In this document: positions 26,887 through 39,700 of the stretch, one piece after another
Numbering within the stretch: position 1 is the stretch's first letter
Layout of the letters: the number at the start of each line of letters is the position of its first letter
Source of the DNA: Morchella semilibera
Taxonomy: Eukaryota; Ascomycota; Pezizomycetes; Pezizales; Morchellaceae
Direction: 5' to 3'
Length of the DNA stretch: 64,000 nucleotides
Assembly (NCBI GenBank): GCA_009192285.1
Contig: WBVU01000004.1
Span: 2,316,001-2,380,000 of the forward strand
Made by a program: the position numbers and the translations under genes
Notes under the pieces: model-generated
Seen by the model: the letters and a program-made list of their open reading frames with translations, nothing else
Told to the model about the DNA's origin: nothing
Database searches by the model: none

Positions 26887-27957
26887 TTACTTGTTATAGT
26901 TGTAATAATTGGTAGTAACGCCTCTCAATTTGCGGTTTGCTTTGATCTGCTGCATCCTGTAATATCTCCCCACTGATTCAATGGGGCAGGGTTTGGAGGT
27001 CCACCAGGCCTTCACGATTGATCTGGCTCGGTTTTTGAAGCCGCGTCCACAAGCTAGCTTCCAGTACTCGCGTTTCCCTTTGGGCCTCCGCACATCGTAG
27101 AATTTGCCTCCCAAAGTGGGAATTAGCTCCCTCTCTTGCAATAACCTCACCACCTGATATGTTTGTTCGCATTTGTCCTTAGTTATCTTATTCGTACTTT
27201 GGTCTGGAAACGTCTGGATCAATGCCAGGTCGATTGCTGTCTCCCCGTCTGCCGATTTGGTGTACGGGTTCGCGCCCAAGTCTAGCAAGGTTTCCAAGGC
27301 CTCTAAATCCGTATACTTGACTGCAAGGTGCAATGCAGTCTCACCTTCCTTATCCTTTGCGTCGAGACCCGCCTCGGCCTTAACTAGGAGCTTGAACACG
27401 TTTACGTTCTTCGTCGTGTGGTCATGCACGTTGCTTTTCAATGTCTTGCTGATAACCGACAGCCCTGCGTGATCCACTGCAGTCGCATCCGCACCGTTAT
27501 CCAAGAGTAAGCGGACGATTTCTTCATGCCCTCTCATGGCAGCAAGGTGCAGCGGTGTTGTTCCGGTCTCGTCTTCTTGGTTGATATTGGCACCTCTCTC
27601 TAGAAGGAGCCTCACAATGGCTTCATTGCCCCTGAAGGCGGCGAAATGGAGGACAGTTTCTTGACTGTGACAGTGATGAACGTCAACTGGGCATTCGATG
27701 CTGACGTCTTTGTCGAGAAGTAGTTGGAGTAGAGCCTTGTGGCCATTCCAGGCAGCCCAGTGAAGTGTGCAGCGAATATTGAGATCCCCCCGACGATAAA
27801 CATTACGGCGAACTTGGAGTGCGCGCTTGTGCAGCTCTGGGATTAAGGGTTCCCGGAGGCGTCTGTTCGTTCTTACGAGCGAATATAGCTCTGGCTCTTG
27901 GAGATATGTTGATATTAACAGGAGGAGCTCGTCGGGCAAGTTGAGTAGATGTCCCAT
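26887..27957 (-). CDS. F-box / ankyrin-repeat protein
   Basis: Single exon, 356 residues. An F-box-like start (LNLPDELLLLISTYL, residues 5-19) is followed by ankyrin repeats: CTLHWAAWNGHKALLQLLL, ETVLHFAAFRGNEAIVRLLL, GTTPLHLAAMRGHEEIVRLL, GETALHLAVKYTDLEALETL and a weaker one. The C-terminus is basic and ends in a Tyr/Asn-rich tail. F-box/ankyrin proteins are a large, fast-evolving family in filamentous fungi, presumed SCF substrate adaptors. The substrate is unknown. Two 9-bp minisatellites lie about 250-500 bp past the stop codon. Confidence 0.88.
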   Translation of the reverse strand: MGHLLNLPDELLLLISTYLQEPELYSLVRTNRRLREPLIPELHKRALQVRRNVYRRGDLNIRCTLHWAAWNGHKALLQLLLDKDVSIECPVDVHHCHSQETVLHFAAFRGNEAIVRLLLERGANINQEDETGTTPLHLAAMRGHEEIVRLLLDNGADATAVDHAGLSVISKTLKSNVHDHTTKNVNVFKLLVKAEAGLDAKDKEGETALHLAVKYTDLEALETLLDLGANPYTKSADGETAIDLALIQTFPDQSTNKITKDKCEQTYQVVRLLQERELIPTLGGKFYDVRRPKGKREYWKLACGRGFKNRARSIVKAWWTSKPCPIESVGRYYRMQQIKANRKLRGVTTNYYNYNK

Positions 27958-30840
27958 GAGGGATTCTTAGGGCTCTCGAGCGTTAGACCTGCTAAGCGTA
28001 TCAAGAGCTGAATCGAATGTCAGTAAACTAGGCAACGAAAAAAAAAAAAAGTGTAAGAATGCGTACCTGAAAATCACCAGGACTGGATTAAGATATAACT
28101 TTTTTATGACTGAGGTAAGCTTGCCTGAAGCTAGGTATGATATAACGTTCCTAATCTCTCGACTGAATTATCTGTCTTCGGAGGTGAGGTGGGCGGCGAG
28201 GCAACGATTAAGAATGAAAGAATGAAGGTGACCATTGTGTTTTTTCAGATCAGGAATAATTTACAGCGCCAAACACGCGCATCGTGCATATTCGCACATT
28301 GCACGTTCGTGTGACGTGCACGTGACACAGCTGCACACCAGTTCCAAATATATATTTGTGTGGTTGCTGACCTGGCTGATGGTTTCAGTTCTTTTCTTTT
28401 GAGAACAGCAGCTTACCACAACGGCGCAGTTACGTGCTATTCCATACCATTAAAGAAGACAATAAGGCCCTTTGCCAAAAGACGGAGAAAATCATCATAT
28501 CGTCATCCGCTACGCACCCCCAATGTTCAAGAGAGTATTGTGAAGAACCCAGGAAGCAACTTCGCCGTGGGCTTGCGAAGATAGGAACGAAAATGAAGAG
28601 AATACCCGTTCATACTATCATACTAGGCAACAATGCATATGTAGTTGGTGCGCATTCGTTATTTTGCCCAATAGTGCGTCATTTTGAAATTTGCACTTTT
28701 CAGATGTCGAGATCACGCAGCTCTACTTGTACTACAAATAACTCAAGTAGGTACAGGTACTAGTATATTCCACCACAATCTAGACCAGTTAATCAATGCA
28801 TGTCTCCTATCATTACGGCGAAATCGTTTGAAAAAGATCAAGAAATAAGGGGGAGAAAAACCGTACTTGTATGAAGGTAGCATTTAAAATTATATTGAAA
28901 AAACGTCCAGGCGGATCGTAAGGCAGACGAGGACATTCTCTTTTCAACTCGAGATTTTAATTTTTATTCGCAACCTGCCCATCGGCAACCAAATCCGGGT
29001 TAAGATCCGGTTGGTGTGTAGGTACTTTATAGTGCACGGTACTTTTCAGCCCCGACCCAGCTCAGCTCGCCAGTTTGTGTTACCTTAGAGAATCTTATAT
29101 GCATGTTCCTCCACAGTACCTTGTTTTCGGACAACGCCTCAACGCCTACAATTACAATAACATAGATCTTGAAGTTCAACCATCCGTACCTGGCCCCTGG
29201 CTATGAGCATAGCACTACATGTATGCCGCTCATGTCAATGCTTTCCGTTCGGCTCAAGCGTCGAGGCTAGAGCCCGCATCAGTTGTAAGCGGCGGTTACA
29301 TGTAAGTAAACAATTCGAAGGCCACTGGCTTATATCGGGACCTAATATATATAACAATTGCTGATGCAAAGCATTGAACCATCTGTTCAAAATTTTCTTC
29401 TAGACCCGCTAGAAATAATGGATCGTGCATGAGATGTAGGGGTAAGTCTGTAGACAGTTACGCAACTACGACCACTGTCTACAGCCTTACCCCGATATGC
29501 GTACTTTCATGCAGGTACATACGATGTAAGGGTATGTATATTCTTCTTTAGGGCACACATTAATCAGTACTAGCCCAATACACGTATGTACATGTAGGTA
29601 CTAAGAGGTACTTACATATACTTGAAGTGGAAGTACCGAATTTTGATCTGATCGTGGCCGATATACAATGCATAAATGCGGTGTTACAGAAGTACAAGAT
29701 AACCGCTACGTTTGAGGGCGTGTCTCAGCAGTTGTCTTCGTCAGAAGAGGGAGAGAAGAAGAGAAAGACGCTCTCCTGTGGTTTTCCAGTTTCAGAACAC
29801 ACAAGTAACGGGATTCATGAACCACGACCTGATGCACGGGCCAAGTGATATATATGCACGACCAAGTATCCGAGAGACATATAGATAACGTCCCTCCCTG
29901 CCTGAGTTTGGGGTTGTCACTGCCCTCTGCAGCTTCTACGCACGAGATTGATTGGCACCCTAACTAGTATCAGCCCAGCTAGCAGAACTTGCTTTACCAA
30001 GGTTAGGATCCTCTTATGCGGCTAGTTGTCAGTGCATGTATGTACATATGCATGGGATTGGTTGACGTTGACAACGTCCCATCATAACGGTACCGGCCTC
30101 GTTCTCCAGTGGTGAGAAGGACGCTCTCTGACGTCGAGAAGCAGCTAATACAGTATCAATATGCACCACAGGAACACAGTTGTTCTATTCAGCGGTTTCG
30201 GTTTCGCCAGTACCTATATGCGCATCATCATACATCACTCGAGTCACAGAAATGTTTACCGGTTCGAGTTTACCCTCCAACCCAGCCCATTATGTGCGCT
30301 TCGTTAAAGGCTCGGGCGACTCACTTAACCACACGTATAGTTATAAGACAGCCTGGCCTGCATCACCGAGAAGTTTCTATCGGCCGGCCCCGATTCGAAT
30401 GTGAGTCGCCAATTGATTAACACTCTGATTGGAGCAAGACTTCAGATACAGAATAAGTGGCTTTGGCAATAAAAAGAAAGGGTAGGGAGGTGGTGAGGGA
30501 GGTCTGGAGTAAGATCAGGGCGATGTGTCGTGTCCAGGAATGGTTGAATCACAAGAAATCACTCAACTGCACTAAATCATATATGATCACTCAGTGTCAT
30601 CCCCAAAATCATCTAGAGCCTTTAAGATAGCTCGTTACGTGCTATATATTTTATTAAACATATGGGTGTTATTGGGCGTATTACTCTGAAATCATGTACT
30701 AGTAGTACACGTAGTCGATCGCGACTATGGATTCCTCATATTATTATATGTAAATATTTACATGGATCGGATGGTATCATTATCTAAGAAACCCGCTATC
30801 CCAATGGAAAAAAAAGGAATTTTTTAAAAAAGTGTACCGC
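27958..30840. other. Intergenic stretch with a hairpin
   Basis: No recognisable gene. Contains the fold-back hairpin at 29439-29493 and TACATGTA at 29216, 29297 and 29589. Confidence 0.45.
29439..29493. repeat. Fold-back hairpin
   Basis: Arms GGGGTAAGTCTGTAGACAGT (29439-29458) and ACTGTCTACAGCCTTACCCC (29474-29493) pair at 19 of 20 positions around a 15-base loop. Size and the GTAGGGG outer end resemble the elements at 3.9 and 4.5 kb, but arm and loop differ. Confidence 0.75.
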
Positions 30841-32308
30841 TCAATGAGGAAGATCCGGTAATAATATACTTGTCCGAATCCCAGACTCGGGGGGAAATGT
30901 CTCTTCTCTCGAACGCACCATTCCGAGTCTTGCCTGGGCTGGTCTCAACGCTGCTTCTTCATCATAGTCCTGTCTTTCCACAATCCTAGTACCCTTATCC
31001 AATCCCTCCTGGGATCCACCCCTGGACCCATTCCCGTTCAAAAAGCCTTCATTCGAGCCCTTTTGCTCCCGGGATTTCATGCAGTGGGTATATGCTGCCT
31101 TCATCGACGGGGCTGACGAGGTGAAAATACCTAACGTGCACTCGAGGAGGTTGTATAGGTATATGTAAGTGGCATTGTCTATTTCTACAACGGTTAGGAT
31201 TGGGATTCAACTGAAAGCTTATTGGGAGTATTTGGATTGTGCACTAACAGGTGGCGTCAAAGGAGGTGATATACGTGTAGAAATGGTAGAGGCGGAGTAC
31301 AGATATTATGCACACGCTTTATAACCCAAAATCATTAGCGGCTGGGTGGTACTATAAGGAGATGGCGGGAGGGACATACACTCCACCAAGCCCTAGGATC
31401 AGGGTTGAAATAACCTTCTGGATACATGGAAGTTGTAGTCGCCAAACCATCCTCATCGGGAGTATCAATATTGCAATCTCCAGGCTCAGGTGCACCCCAC
31501 CCAATGGGTAAAGTAGCCCGAACGAAGCGTTCCTATGTATTTGATTGAATCAGTGCTATTATCAGATTAAATCGGGGTATATATGGGATATACTAACAAA
31601 AAGAATAAACAAAAAAAGCTTGTCACAAAAAAGATGATATTAACGACAATATATAGCATTATAAGCTTCGTCATCCACCCTGAGGTATTTGCGAAGAGTC
31701 TCCTCAGGAAGTAAAGTATCGAGAGCTTGATGAAGAGGACAGCCGTAGCATACATGGCGCCGTGGAAACTCATAATCTATAAAATGGTAAAACTTTAATC
31801 CCAATCAGATCGAATTGTTATGATGGTACGGGTTTGGTTCTAATACTGACAATTCCCCGACCCCTTTTGAATTCAGAGTATTCTAGATCCCACCAATGCA
31901 CACCCGCGCCGCCGCTAGTAACACCAACGATGATGGTTGCACCAACTGCTATGGTATTTAGCTACACCCATGCAAGTTAATTAACATCCAATCGTATTAA
32001 TCGATCGAGGAATCTCCCACAGTTGCACCAATGATCAGCCAATCATCCACGCCCAAGGTTTTCAGCATAACCCTAGATCCAATCCTCACAACCACAACTA
32101 ACGTCGAAAGCACTACCATCACAACTGTCAACGCAAACAGATACTCCGCCTTATGCTCTGGCTCGTACTCCCAAGGGTATGGGTAGCTTCCGACTGCTGG
32201 GTGGACAAATCCCGCTGGATAGTAACCCGTCCGTGAACCCCCCCAGCTTCCATTTCTTGGGATTGGCCCATCTCCACCAGGTAGCACTCGTAGTTCGTCG
32301 GGAGTCAT
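30841..32308 (-). CDS. SAT4/rhodopsin-like seven-helix membrane protein
   Basis: Fungal integral membrane protein of the SAT4/Pth11-related rhodopsin-fold family; individual functions are mostly unknown and some members sense surfaces or nutrients. Exons 32308-32021, 31961-31851, 31776-31598, 31532-31380, 31316-31249 and 31178-30841 give about 378 residues, with phases consistent at all five junctions. Family landmarks: RIGSRVMLKTLGVDDW in the second helix region, FIKLSILYFLRRLF, the helix ending LILPMRMVWRLQLP, GGVVCIISVLRLY, and DATYNATYIYLYNLLE. The final intron (31179-31248) removes an in-frame TAG. The C-terminal tail is hydrophilic with Gly/Ser and Glu. No CFEM domain is visible at the N-terminus. 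The first ATG is taken as start. Confidence 0.85.
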
Positions 32309-35300
32309 CGAGGCTCGAGTTTCTCGTCTGGTGTTGGGGGATTAAGGGCGAAAACGCTCCCGGGACGGAGAAGGATATAGTTATATACAACATCTTCTCA
32401 CATCCCTCCCTTCCGGGTTCCGACTCTCTGTGCCCTGTGGGGGGGAAACACAAGAAAAGCCTGGAATGGGCGAACGTGCCACCATTGGACCAATGTGCCA
32501 GTGTGGGGGCTTCTGGTACGAGCTACTAATATCATGTCAGCATAACCTTGCCCTGAGAACTCAGCCCTATCCTATCATGCAATGTATGTACATATATACT
32601 GCAGCTAACCGCACCACCCCCTGGATAGATCGCTATGGATCGTTCACCAATCATAAGCTTTTCTTCCATAATAATCTTCAGGGCGGGCGGATTAGTGGAA
32701 TCTCGGAGGGTGTTGGGTGGGACAGTTACTCTGTCCAACAAAAGCTAAGGCCCGCTCTTAAGCATTGAAGGCATTTTCTCACCTTTCCCCCAATACAAAT
32801 ACCCTCTATCTCAACTATATTTAGTGAGTACTGAGTACGTCAGTTGATGGCCTCGAGTTAGGCTAGTTGCATATGTCCCAGGGTCTCCTGTATCTGGTGG
32901 CCTTAAGACTTTTGTTTCTTCTCAGGGCACATAATAATAGGTACCGTGGTCTCGGTTCTTAGCACAAGGACCCCACCAAGAAAGATCACCAAAATAACTA
33001 CCGACGGAGGGGCTCCGTTTAGTTATCGTTTTTCCCTCCTGCGCTCGTTTTCGTACACTCTCGCTGATCTACAGTAACGCCGCATATAAGCATGTTGCTT
33101 TACACTGCCATGAACTGTAGCCGCCAGGGCCACATATTATATTATGTTTACATGTCGAGAACAGTCAGCAGCTGCTGGGTTGGTGGAGTACCACTGGGGT
33201 TTACAGTAACACGCAATAGATCTTCCCCATGCGGGATTTAATTAAAAACCCTCGTCAAGCTGTCAGAAATGCTTCTTTCAGGACAGTCAAGCAAGGTTTT
33301 TGATAGCTGCACATCCCATCCTAGATAACTGGTAGATAACTGATGTAGAAATTTTCCAAGAATAAAACTGTTGAAATCTATGCGCGCAGCCCGGGGTTGT
33401 GGCCGATGGTGGTGGCCGATGGTGGTGGGTACGATACATAGGTTAAGGGTTCTTCGTTATGCGAATTTTGGACCGATCAAGGGTTTCTATCAAGATACCA
33501 AATCATCGAGAGCAGGCCCGACAAAACCAAGCCGAGATTTCCGAACAAGATTGGCTCGCGGTACTAAAGCCTTGCCGCCGATAGAGTTTTGCTACCTAGA
33601 CATAAAAAGGCTCCAAGATAGGATGGGGAGAGAAGAATGCAAAGTGGGAGAGGTGGGATGCGGCAACTTATCTTTTAACTATGTGGGGAAGGGGCGCGGG
33701 CGGGGATGTCAACTTCTTTGGCAGATAGAGCCTGTAGCCCCATCTAGACTTTAGTAGGCACCCGTACAGATTGTTACCGCTCAGCTAGGCCTGTTTTGGA
33801 ACACTAGTACTGGACCCTTGCTGATCGTTGGTTGAGGGCACCGGTACTCACATCATAGAATTGAAGGTATAACTACAACTACATACCAACTACAGAGTCT
33901 GGTGGAATTATTGCAAAGGTGGGGTCTTGCGTGACTCAATAGTCTGATTGACCCTTAGAGGAATTTTTTGTTCTAAGCGTTGACCAAGAAGAATAAAGGT
34001 ACCTGCTATGAAGGGTTAATCGCCTAGCTATCCATCTTTTTCCCCAAATATGCAAATCAGGTTTAAAAGAGCAAAGAAGGTTACCCTATCATGCGTTGAG
34101 AGGCTGTGGGCTAGTAGTGGTTGTGGGAGATGGAAATGGGGTGGTCGTGGAGGAGAGGTTCCCCAGCCGCGCATGGGGGTGGGTTCGATCCCCACCCCTG
34201 GAGGACTAACTTTTTTTTCCTTTCCCTTTTAAGGGTTATGCAAGGCCCACTTTTGCAAAAACTCTATTAGACTCCTGCCTGTCTCTATCCCTTGTATGGG
34301 GGCGGCCCCAGTCTACATTAAACGCGAGGAATCTTGTAATTGAGACCCACCGAAAGGTGAGCCACCTGAATACTGGAGACTAGATAAACTTCACACGATC
34401 AAAGGTTCAGGCTGCATTACTTTACTCAATAGGCCCTCCATGCGAGAACGCTCTATCCTCCGGTAACCCTATCCGCAATTGATCAAAATACTTAATCCCC
34501 GAGCTCTCCTGCGCAACTACCACTGAAGCCTGATGCTGCCTGTCCTTGAGCACATACACGTACCTCGCGCGGCTCTAGGAATGATCGACGCCCAGCTACG
34601 GACCCGATATCCGCGGCCCCGGTAGGGCCCAATTAGCTATTATAGCCTGGGGAGGGGGCATCGGTTTAGTCATGTCAGTGCCCCCCTCCCCTTGATGGCG
34701 GAGGTTCCCTTGAGAGTGTCCTGGATCGTGCGGCGCGAGGACGTGTAAAATCGCTTAGGCTTTGTCCGGAGAGGGGATTTGTGGCGCTGTACCTACACAC
34801 TCGCGGGAGTTTAAATGTATAGGGTGTTTGTATATCTGCCCCAGAGGGACATCATCTAGCGGCACTACTGGTGATACGTCCTATCGAGTGAGAAACCCGT
34901 CCGCGCCCCCGCCATCTACAGACCCAAGAATGCTACCAACCATCGCCCCAGAGCGCCGGCCATCGAGCCCGGGAACTGGCCACCCACCGGAATCGGGCGG
35001 GACCCTCTACACCTGTTTCTGTGTAGGATGCGTCGTTGGTGGCAGGCGGAGGTACGCCGACTCTGCCCCCCCCCCCCGTCTACAGCGGACTGGCAGGTCT
35101 GGTCCGTCAAGTTGGAGGCTATGAAAGGGTGAGACTCTGATCATGGGGTATCACTCGGGTGTGGTAGTGTATCCTTGGCTTTCTTGGCTGGTTTGTATAA
35201 CTGCGTTCGCCTGGCTTGTGTACTCATAAGATGGAGGCGGGGTCCTGTGGAGCGGTATGGGGAGCGGTAAATGTGTCAAAGGTAATTTTACCAACGGTAG

Positions 35301-36721
35301 TATGTAGACCGTTTTACCACCGGTGGTGAAAGTAATACCATCATTTATACAAATGACGCTTTTTTATAGAAGCACAGATCTTTTGGCTATAACGCCAGTA
35401 TGAGTCCAGCCGTCCACCAGTAGAAGGCCTTCACTACGGGTGAGAGTTAATGATTGAACACCCACTAATGAATGGGGTTAGCGCAGCATAAGGACTGGGG
35501 CTCAGTGTTTATACTGGCACAAGGACTGAAATTCAGTCCTTGGGCCGCGTTGGTAAATAACTTCTATACTATCGTTGGTAAATTAAAGTTACATGTACTT
35601 TCGACACATCCCCACACTGCAACCGCTCGACAGCTAAACCCTCATAGAGAATACCCAACCCCAACGAACGGGCACAGCACTACCCAAAAAGAAAAGACTA
35701 CCCATCCCCACTCATCCCGACCTGTTTGCGGGTCGACTCGGAAGCCTTCAGATAAGTAAGGCCCCGGCCTAAGACGCTAATAGAAAAGCAAGGGTTACCG
35801 CACCACATACCTGCGTACTGTACTGCGCTGTATGTACTCTACTGGCTACTACATACATGTACCCTCAAGGGCCACCGGGTCCAGACAACCGAGGGCAGCT
35901 CTAGAGCGTGCTAGCTGCATACATGTACCGTATGTACACACGGGTCTAAACCGAGAAGACGCCGGCCTCACCCCGTAGTGCCTCGACCCCCCCCCCTCCC
36001 CGCTCACCAACGCCAAAGGATCCCCCCTTGTTTACATCCCACAAGGGCCCAGATGGTGTGTGTGTGGTCTGGTGTATTGTAACTACATGTACCGCTCTCC
36101 ATGATGTAGATGTAGGTGTAGGGCGCCCCGGACGGGTTGCTGCATGTGCTGTCACTCGGCGCGCGGGTCCGTTCTATTGTGATACATACCAGAGGTTCTA
36201 TTCCAAGTGCATGTATTCAAGCATTCTCTTCTCTTTCCTATATCTGTATGTGCGTGTATTCTCTTCTTCCTCCCTTGGTCCAGTTCCTCCAGACATACGA
36301 TGTGTGATCATTACAACCCTAACCCTGACTCCACAGGGCCAATCATAAATCGAACCTTGTTTCCGAGGACAAGGAACCAGAGCACAATGTTAAGGGAACA
36401 ATATCAAGACTTTTTTTATTTTATTTTCGTCTTCCGAGAGGCGACCTCCCCCCCTCCCCAGGAAGGGGGGAGGATATTAGAACTTGGGAAAGGCAATTCT
36501 ATGTAATACAGCAATTTTGAATGGGGCATCTTCGACTTTTGAGCTTCAAGGAGTTATATTTTCCGCAGAAGCTGCAGGTTTGGGATCTAGAACTATCGGT
36601 ATAAGCCCTGAAGATTTCAAGCAGTGAGTAGAGACATCGAGTCAGCCAGTCAGTCAGTCAGCGAGTTACGTATTATAACATTCGATCGGTATACGAATTT
36701 CCAAAAGTTACAAAAGAAATC
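32309..36721. other. Gene-poor stretch with a tRNA-like relic
   Basis: No protein gene recognised. Holds a tRNA-derived element (34102-34218), four TACATGTA copies between 35590 and 36091, and a two-unit telomere-like CCCTAACCCTGA near 36318. The last 100 bp are the STE6-like gene leader. Confidence 0.45.
34102..34218 (+). other. tRNA-Ser-like relic or SINE head
   Basis: Starts GGCTGTGGGCTAGTAGTGG (degenerate A box). It has CCGCGC before a perfect B box GGTTCGATCCC (34182-34192) in a strong T-stem, then eight T at 34211-34218. Acceptor and anticodon stems do not close, so it is not a working tRNA as read. Resemblance to tRNA-Ser is from memory. Confidence 0.4.
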
Positions 36722-39700
36722 ATGATACCCACTCGCCTCCGCCCTAATGATCCCCCACAACCACAACCACCCCCGGACCCCGTCTACGACGGCGGCGGCG
36801 ACGAAGACGATGAAGCATCTCCGCATGCCCACCCCTGGACCTCCCTCTTCACCTTCACCCGCCGGAAGCACCTCCCCGCTCTCCTCGCCGCCATCATCTT
36901 CGCGCTCCTGAACGGCCTCGTGGTCCCCGCCACAGCCATCATCCTCGGCCGGCTCTTTGGCGCCTTTGCGGCGTATGGCGGCGGCCTGGTGCCTGCGGGC
37001 GAGCTGGTCGACCAGGTGTCGGTGTTTGCGGCACAGCTGGCAGCACTCGGCGGCGCGAGCTGGTGTCTGGGGGGTGCGTTTTTTGCGTGTTGGGGCATAT
37101 TTGGGGAGTTGCAGGCGGAGGCGGCGAGGGAGGGGTTGTTTGTGGGGTTGGTGGGGAAGGAGATGGAGTGGTTTGATATGAGGAGGGATGGAGTGGCGGG
37201 GTTGCTGGCAAGGGTGCAGACGTATGTATGGCCGAGGAATTTGCAACTCCCGTTCTTGTAAGGTGGGTAATTATAAGGTTGAGCTGATTGGTATGGTACA
37301 TAGACAGACAAAGGAGCTACAGACGGCCGTGTCCCAGCCGCTGGGACTGTCGCTGCAGGCGCTCATGACGGCCGCCGTATGCCTATTCGTGTCCATCACG
37401 ACCTGCTGGTCATTGACCCTTGTCGTGCTGATGGGCGTCCCACTGGCATTCGTGCTCCTGGGCATAGTCTCGCGGCGCATCCAGGCGCAGATCGACACGC
37501 AGAAGGAGCACCTCTCGAGCGCGACCAAGATCGTCAACAGGGCCTTCACGGCCATAGAGACCGTCAAAGCATTCAACGGGCAGCAGTACGAGCGCTATAT
37601 GTTTGCGCTGGCGGCAGGCAAGGCCGCGCGCGCGTATAGGGAGCAGGCCCATAGTAATGCCCTGGTTGTGGGGTTCATAAGGATAGTGATATTGACCATG
37701 TTTGTGCAGGGCTTCTGGTTCGGCGGGAGACTGGTTAGGTTGGGGAAGGCGACGGTCGGGGATGTCATGACGACGTTTTGGTCGTGTTTGATGGCGACGC
37801 AGGCACTATCGATGGTCCTACCACAGCTGATTGTGTTGGAGAAGGGGAGGGCAGCGGGTGCAGGGCTTGGGGTGCTGTTGGTGAAGTTTAGGAGGGGAAA
37901 GGGGGTCTTCCAGGCAGAGGGGGGGATCATCCCGAAGAGCTGTCAGGGCGAGATTGTTATTAAAGATGTAAATTCCGAAAAGGATCATCCTCCCTGATCA
38001 ACATGTAGTGTTTTACTGACTGCTAAGGTGTCGTTTGCGTATCCTTCCCGTCCTTGTCATTTGGCACTGGACAGAGCCAGTATTTTTATACCATCAAATG
38101 AAACGACATTCATTATTGGTAAAAGTGGTTCTGGAAAAAGCACTTTAGGAAACCTAATCCTCAAAACGTACATGCCTCTGTCTGGAAGTATAACGCTGGA
38201 TGGAACCCCAGTCCAGGATATCGACCATGAGTGGTTGCGAAGTAATATTACCATGGTACAGCAGGAGAGCGTGTTGTTCAACGAAACAATCTTCCGAAAT
38301 ATCGCATTTGGAAGAAAAGACTACAAGAACACCACTCGCGAGGAAGTTCATCAATCCTGCCGGATGTCCATGCTTGAAGAAACACTCCGAAATTTCCCTT
38401 TGGGGTCCAATACCATAGTCGGTGTTGGGGGCGCCGCGTTGTCTGGTGGTCAGCGCCAGAGGGTGAGATTCCATGACGCAGTTGAACTTCGACCCGTACC
38501 TAAGGAAAGTAGTTGACGTTTTTAAAAAAATCTTCTTAAAGGTTACCCTAGCACGAGCCATACTCCGAAACACACCAATACTGATTCTAGATGAAGCTAC
38601 AAGTGCACTTGACTATGTCAGCAGATCACTAGTCATGGAAGCAATACACGCATGGCGGCGGGGGAAGACAACAATCATCATCACCCATGACATCTCCCAG
38701 ATTACGCCGGAAGACTTTGTCTATGTACTTAAAAAGGGCCAGGTCGTTCAAAGCGGCTATAGGTCTGAACTTTGTAGTGTCGATGGCTTATTCCGAGATT
38801 TCGTGAGTGTATATGATACTAACAAACAAATGAGAGATAAATCAAGTTTATCTGAGAGTGAACCGGGGAATGATATTGGGGTCAAAGATCTTAAGGTTGT
38901 TGGTCATGTGTGTGGGGATGAGTACCCAACTAATAGGAACTTACCTTCAATCTCAGAAGAAAGCTCGACGGAACCAGACGTAGAGTTCTTGGGCGGGGGC
39001 AAGGAGGCCACTTTTAGGATGGAGAATCTATCGCTACTCGGCAGAGAAGAATCGTCAGGCCCCCAAAGAACCAGGAATAAGCGTCGAGCACGCCCGTTTG
39101 AAAGAAGGCTCAACACTAAGACCAAGCGCTTTGACTATGTACCGGTCCATTCCCCAACATTTGACATTGGCTCCATAATCCCCGAAACTCCGAGGAAAGA
39201 ACCTGTCCGAAGGCTGGAGTCGAAGCACATAACCCTTTTCCAGATATTCTCCACAATATGGCCCTCATTAAACATTGGCTACAGGTTTCTGTTAGTCACT
39301 GGCTTCATGTCAGCCTTCATTCATGCTTCGGCAACCCCGGCGTTCTCCTACGCCCTTGCACGGCTTCTCTCCTCGTTCGTCCAGAGCGAGAGCTTGCCCT
39401 CGGAGTCGTCAAAATGGTCTGTAGCAATCCTGTGCATTGCGGTCATGGATGCAGTGAGTAGTTACTTGATGCACTACTTCTTGGAGTCTGCTGCGCAATC
39501 GTGGATAGACACACTTCGTACAAAGTCATTGGGCCGCATTCTTGACCAGCCCCGCTCATGGTTCGACGAGAACCCTGTAGCGATAGTAACAGAGGATATA
39601 GAAAAGAATGCTGAGGATATGAGAGACTTGCTAGGACGGTTTGCTGGGTATGTGTTTATTGGGGCGACGATCATGATTTTAGGCGTTGGTTGGAGCTTCA

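Noticed and set aside
31179-31248. Apparent stop codon in the SAT4-like gene
   Set aside because: A 70-bp intron with GTTAGT donor and CTAAC branch joins the exons in frame and gives a family-like sequence.
36315-36335. Telomere-like CCCTAACCCTGA
   Set aside because: Only two units; expected by chance in this length and no subtelomeric context.
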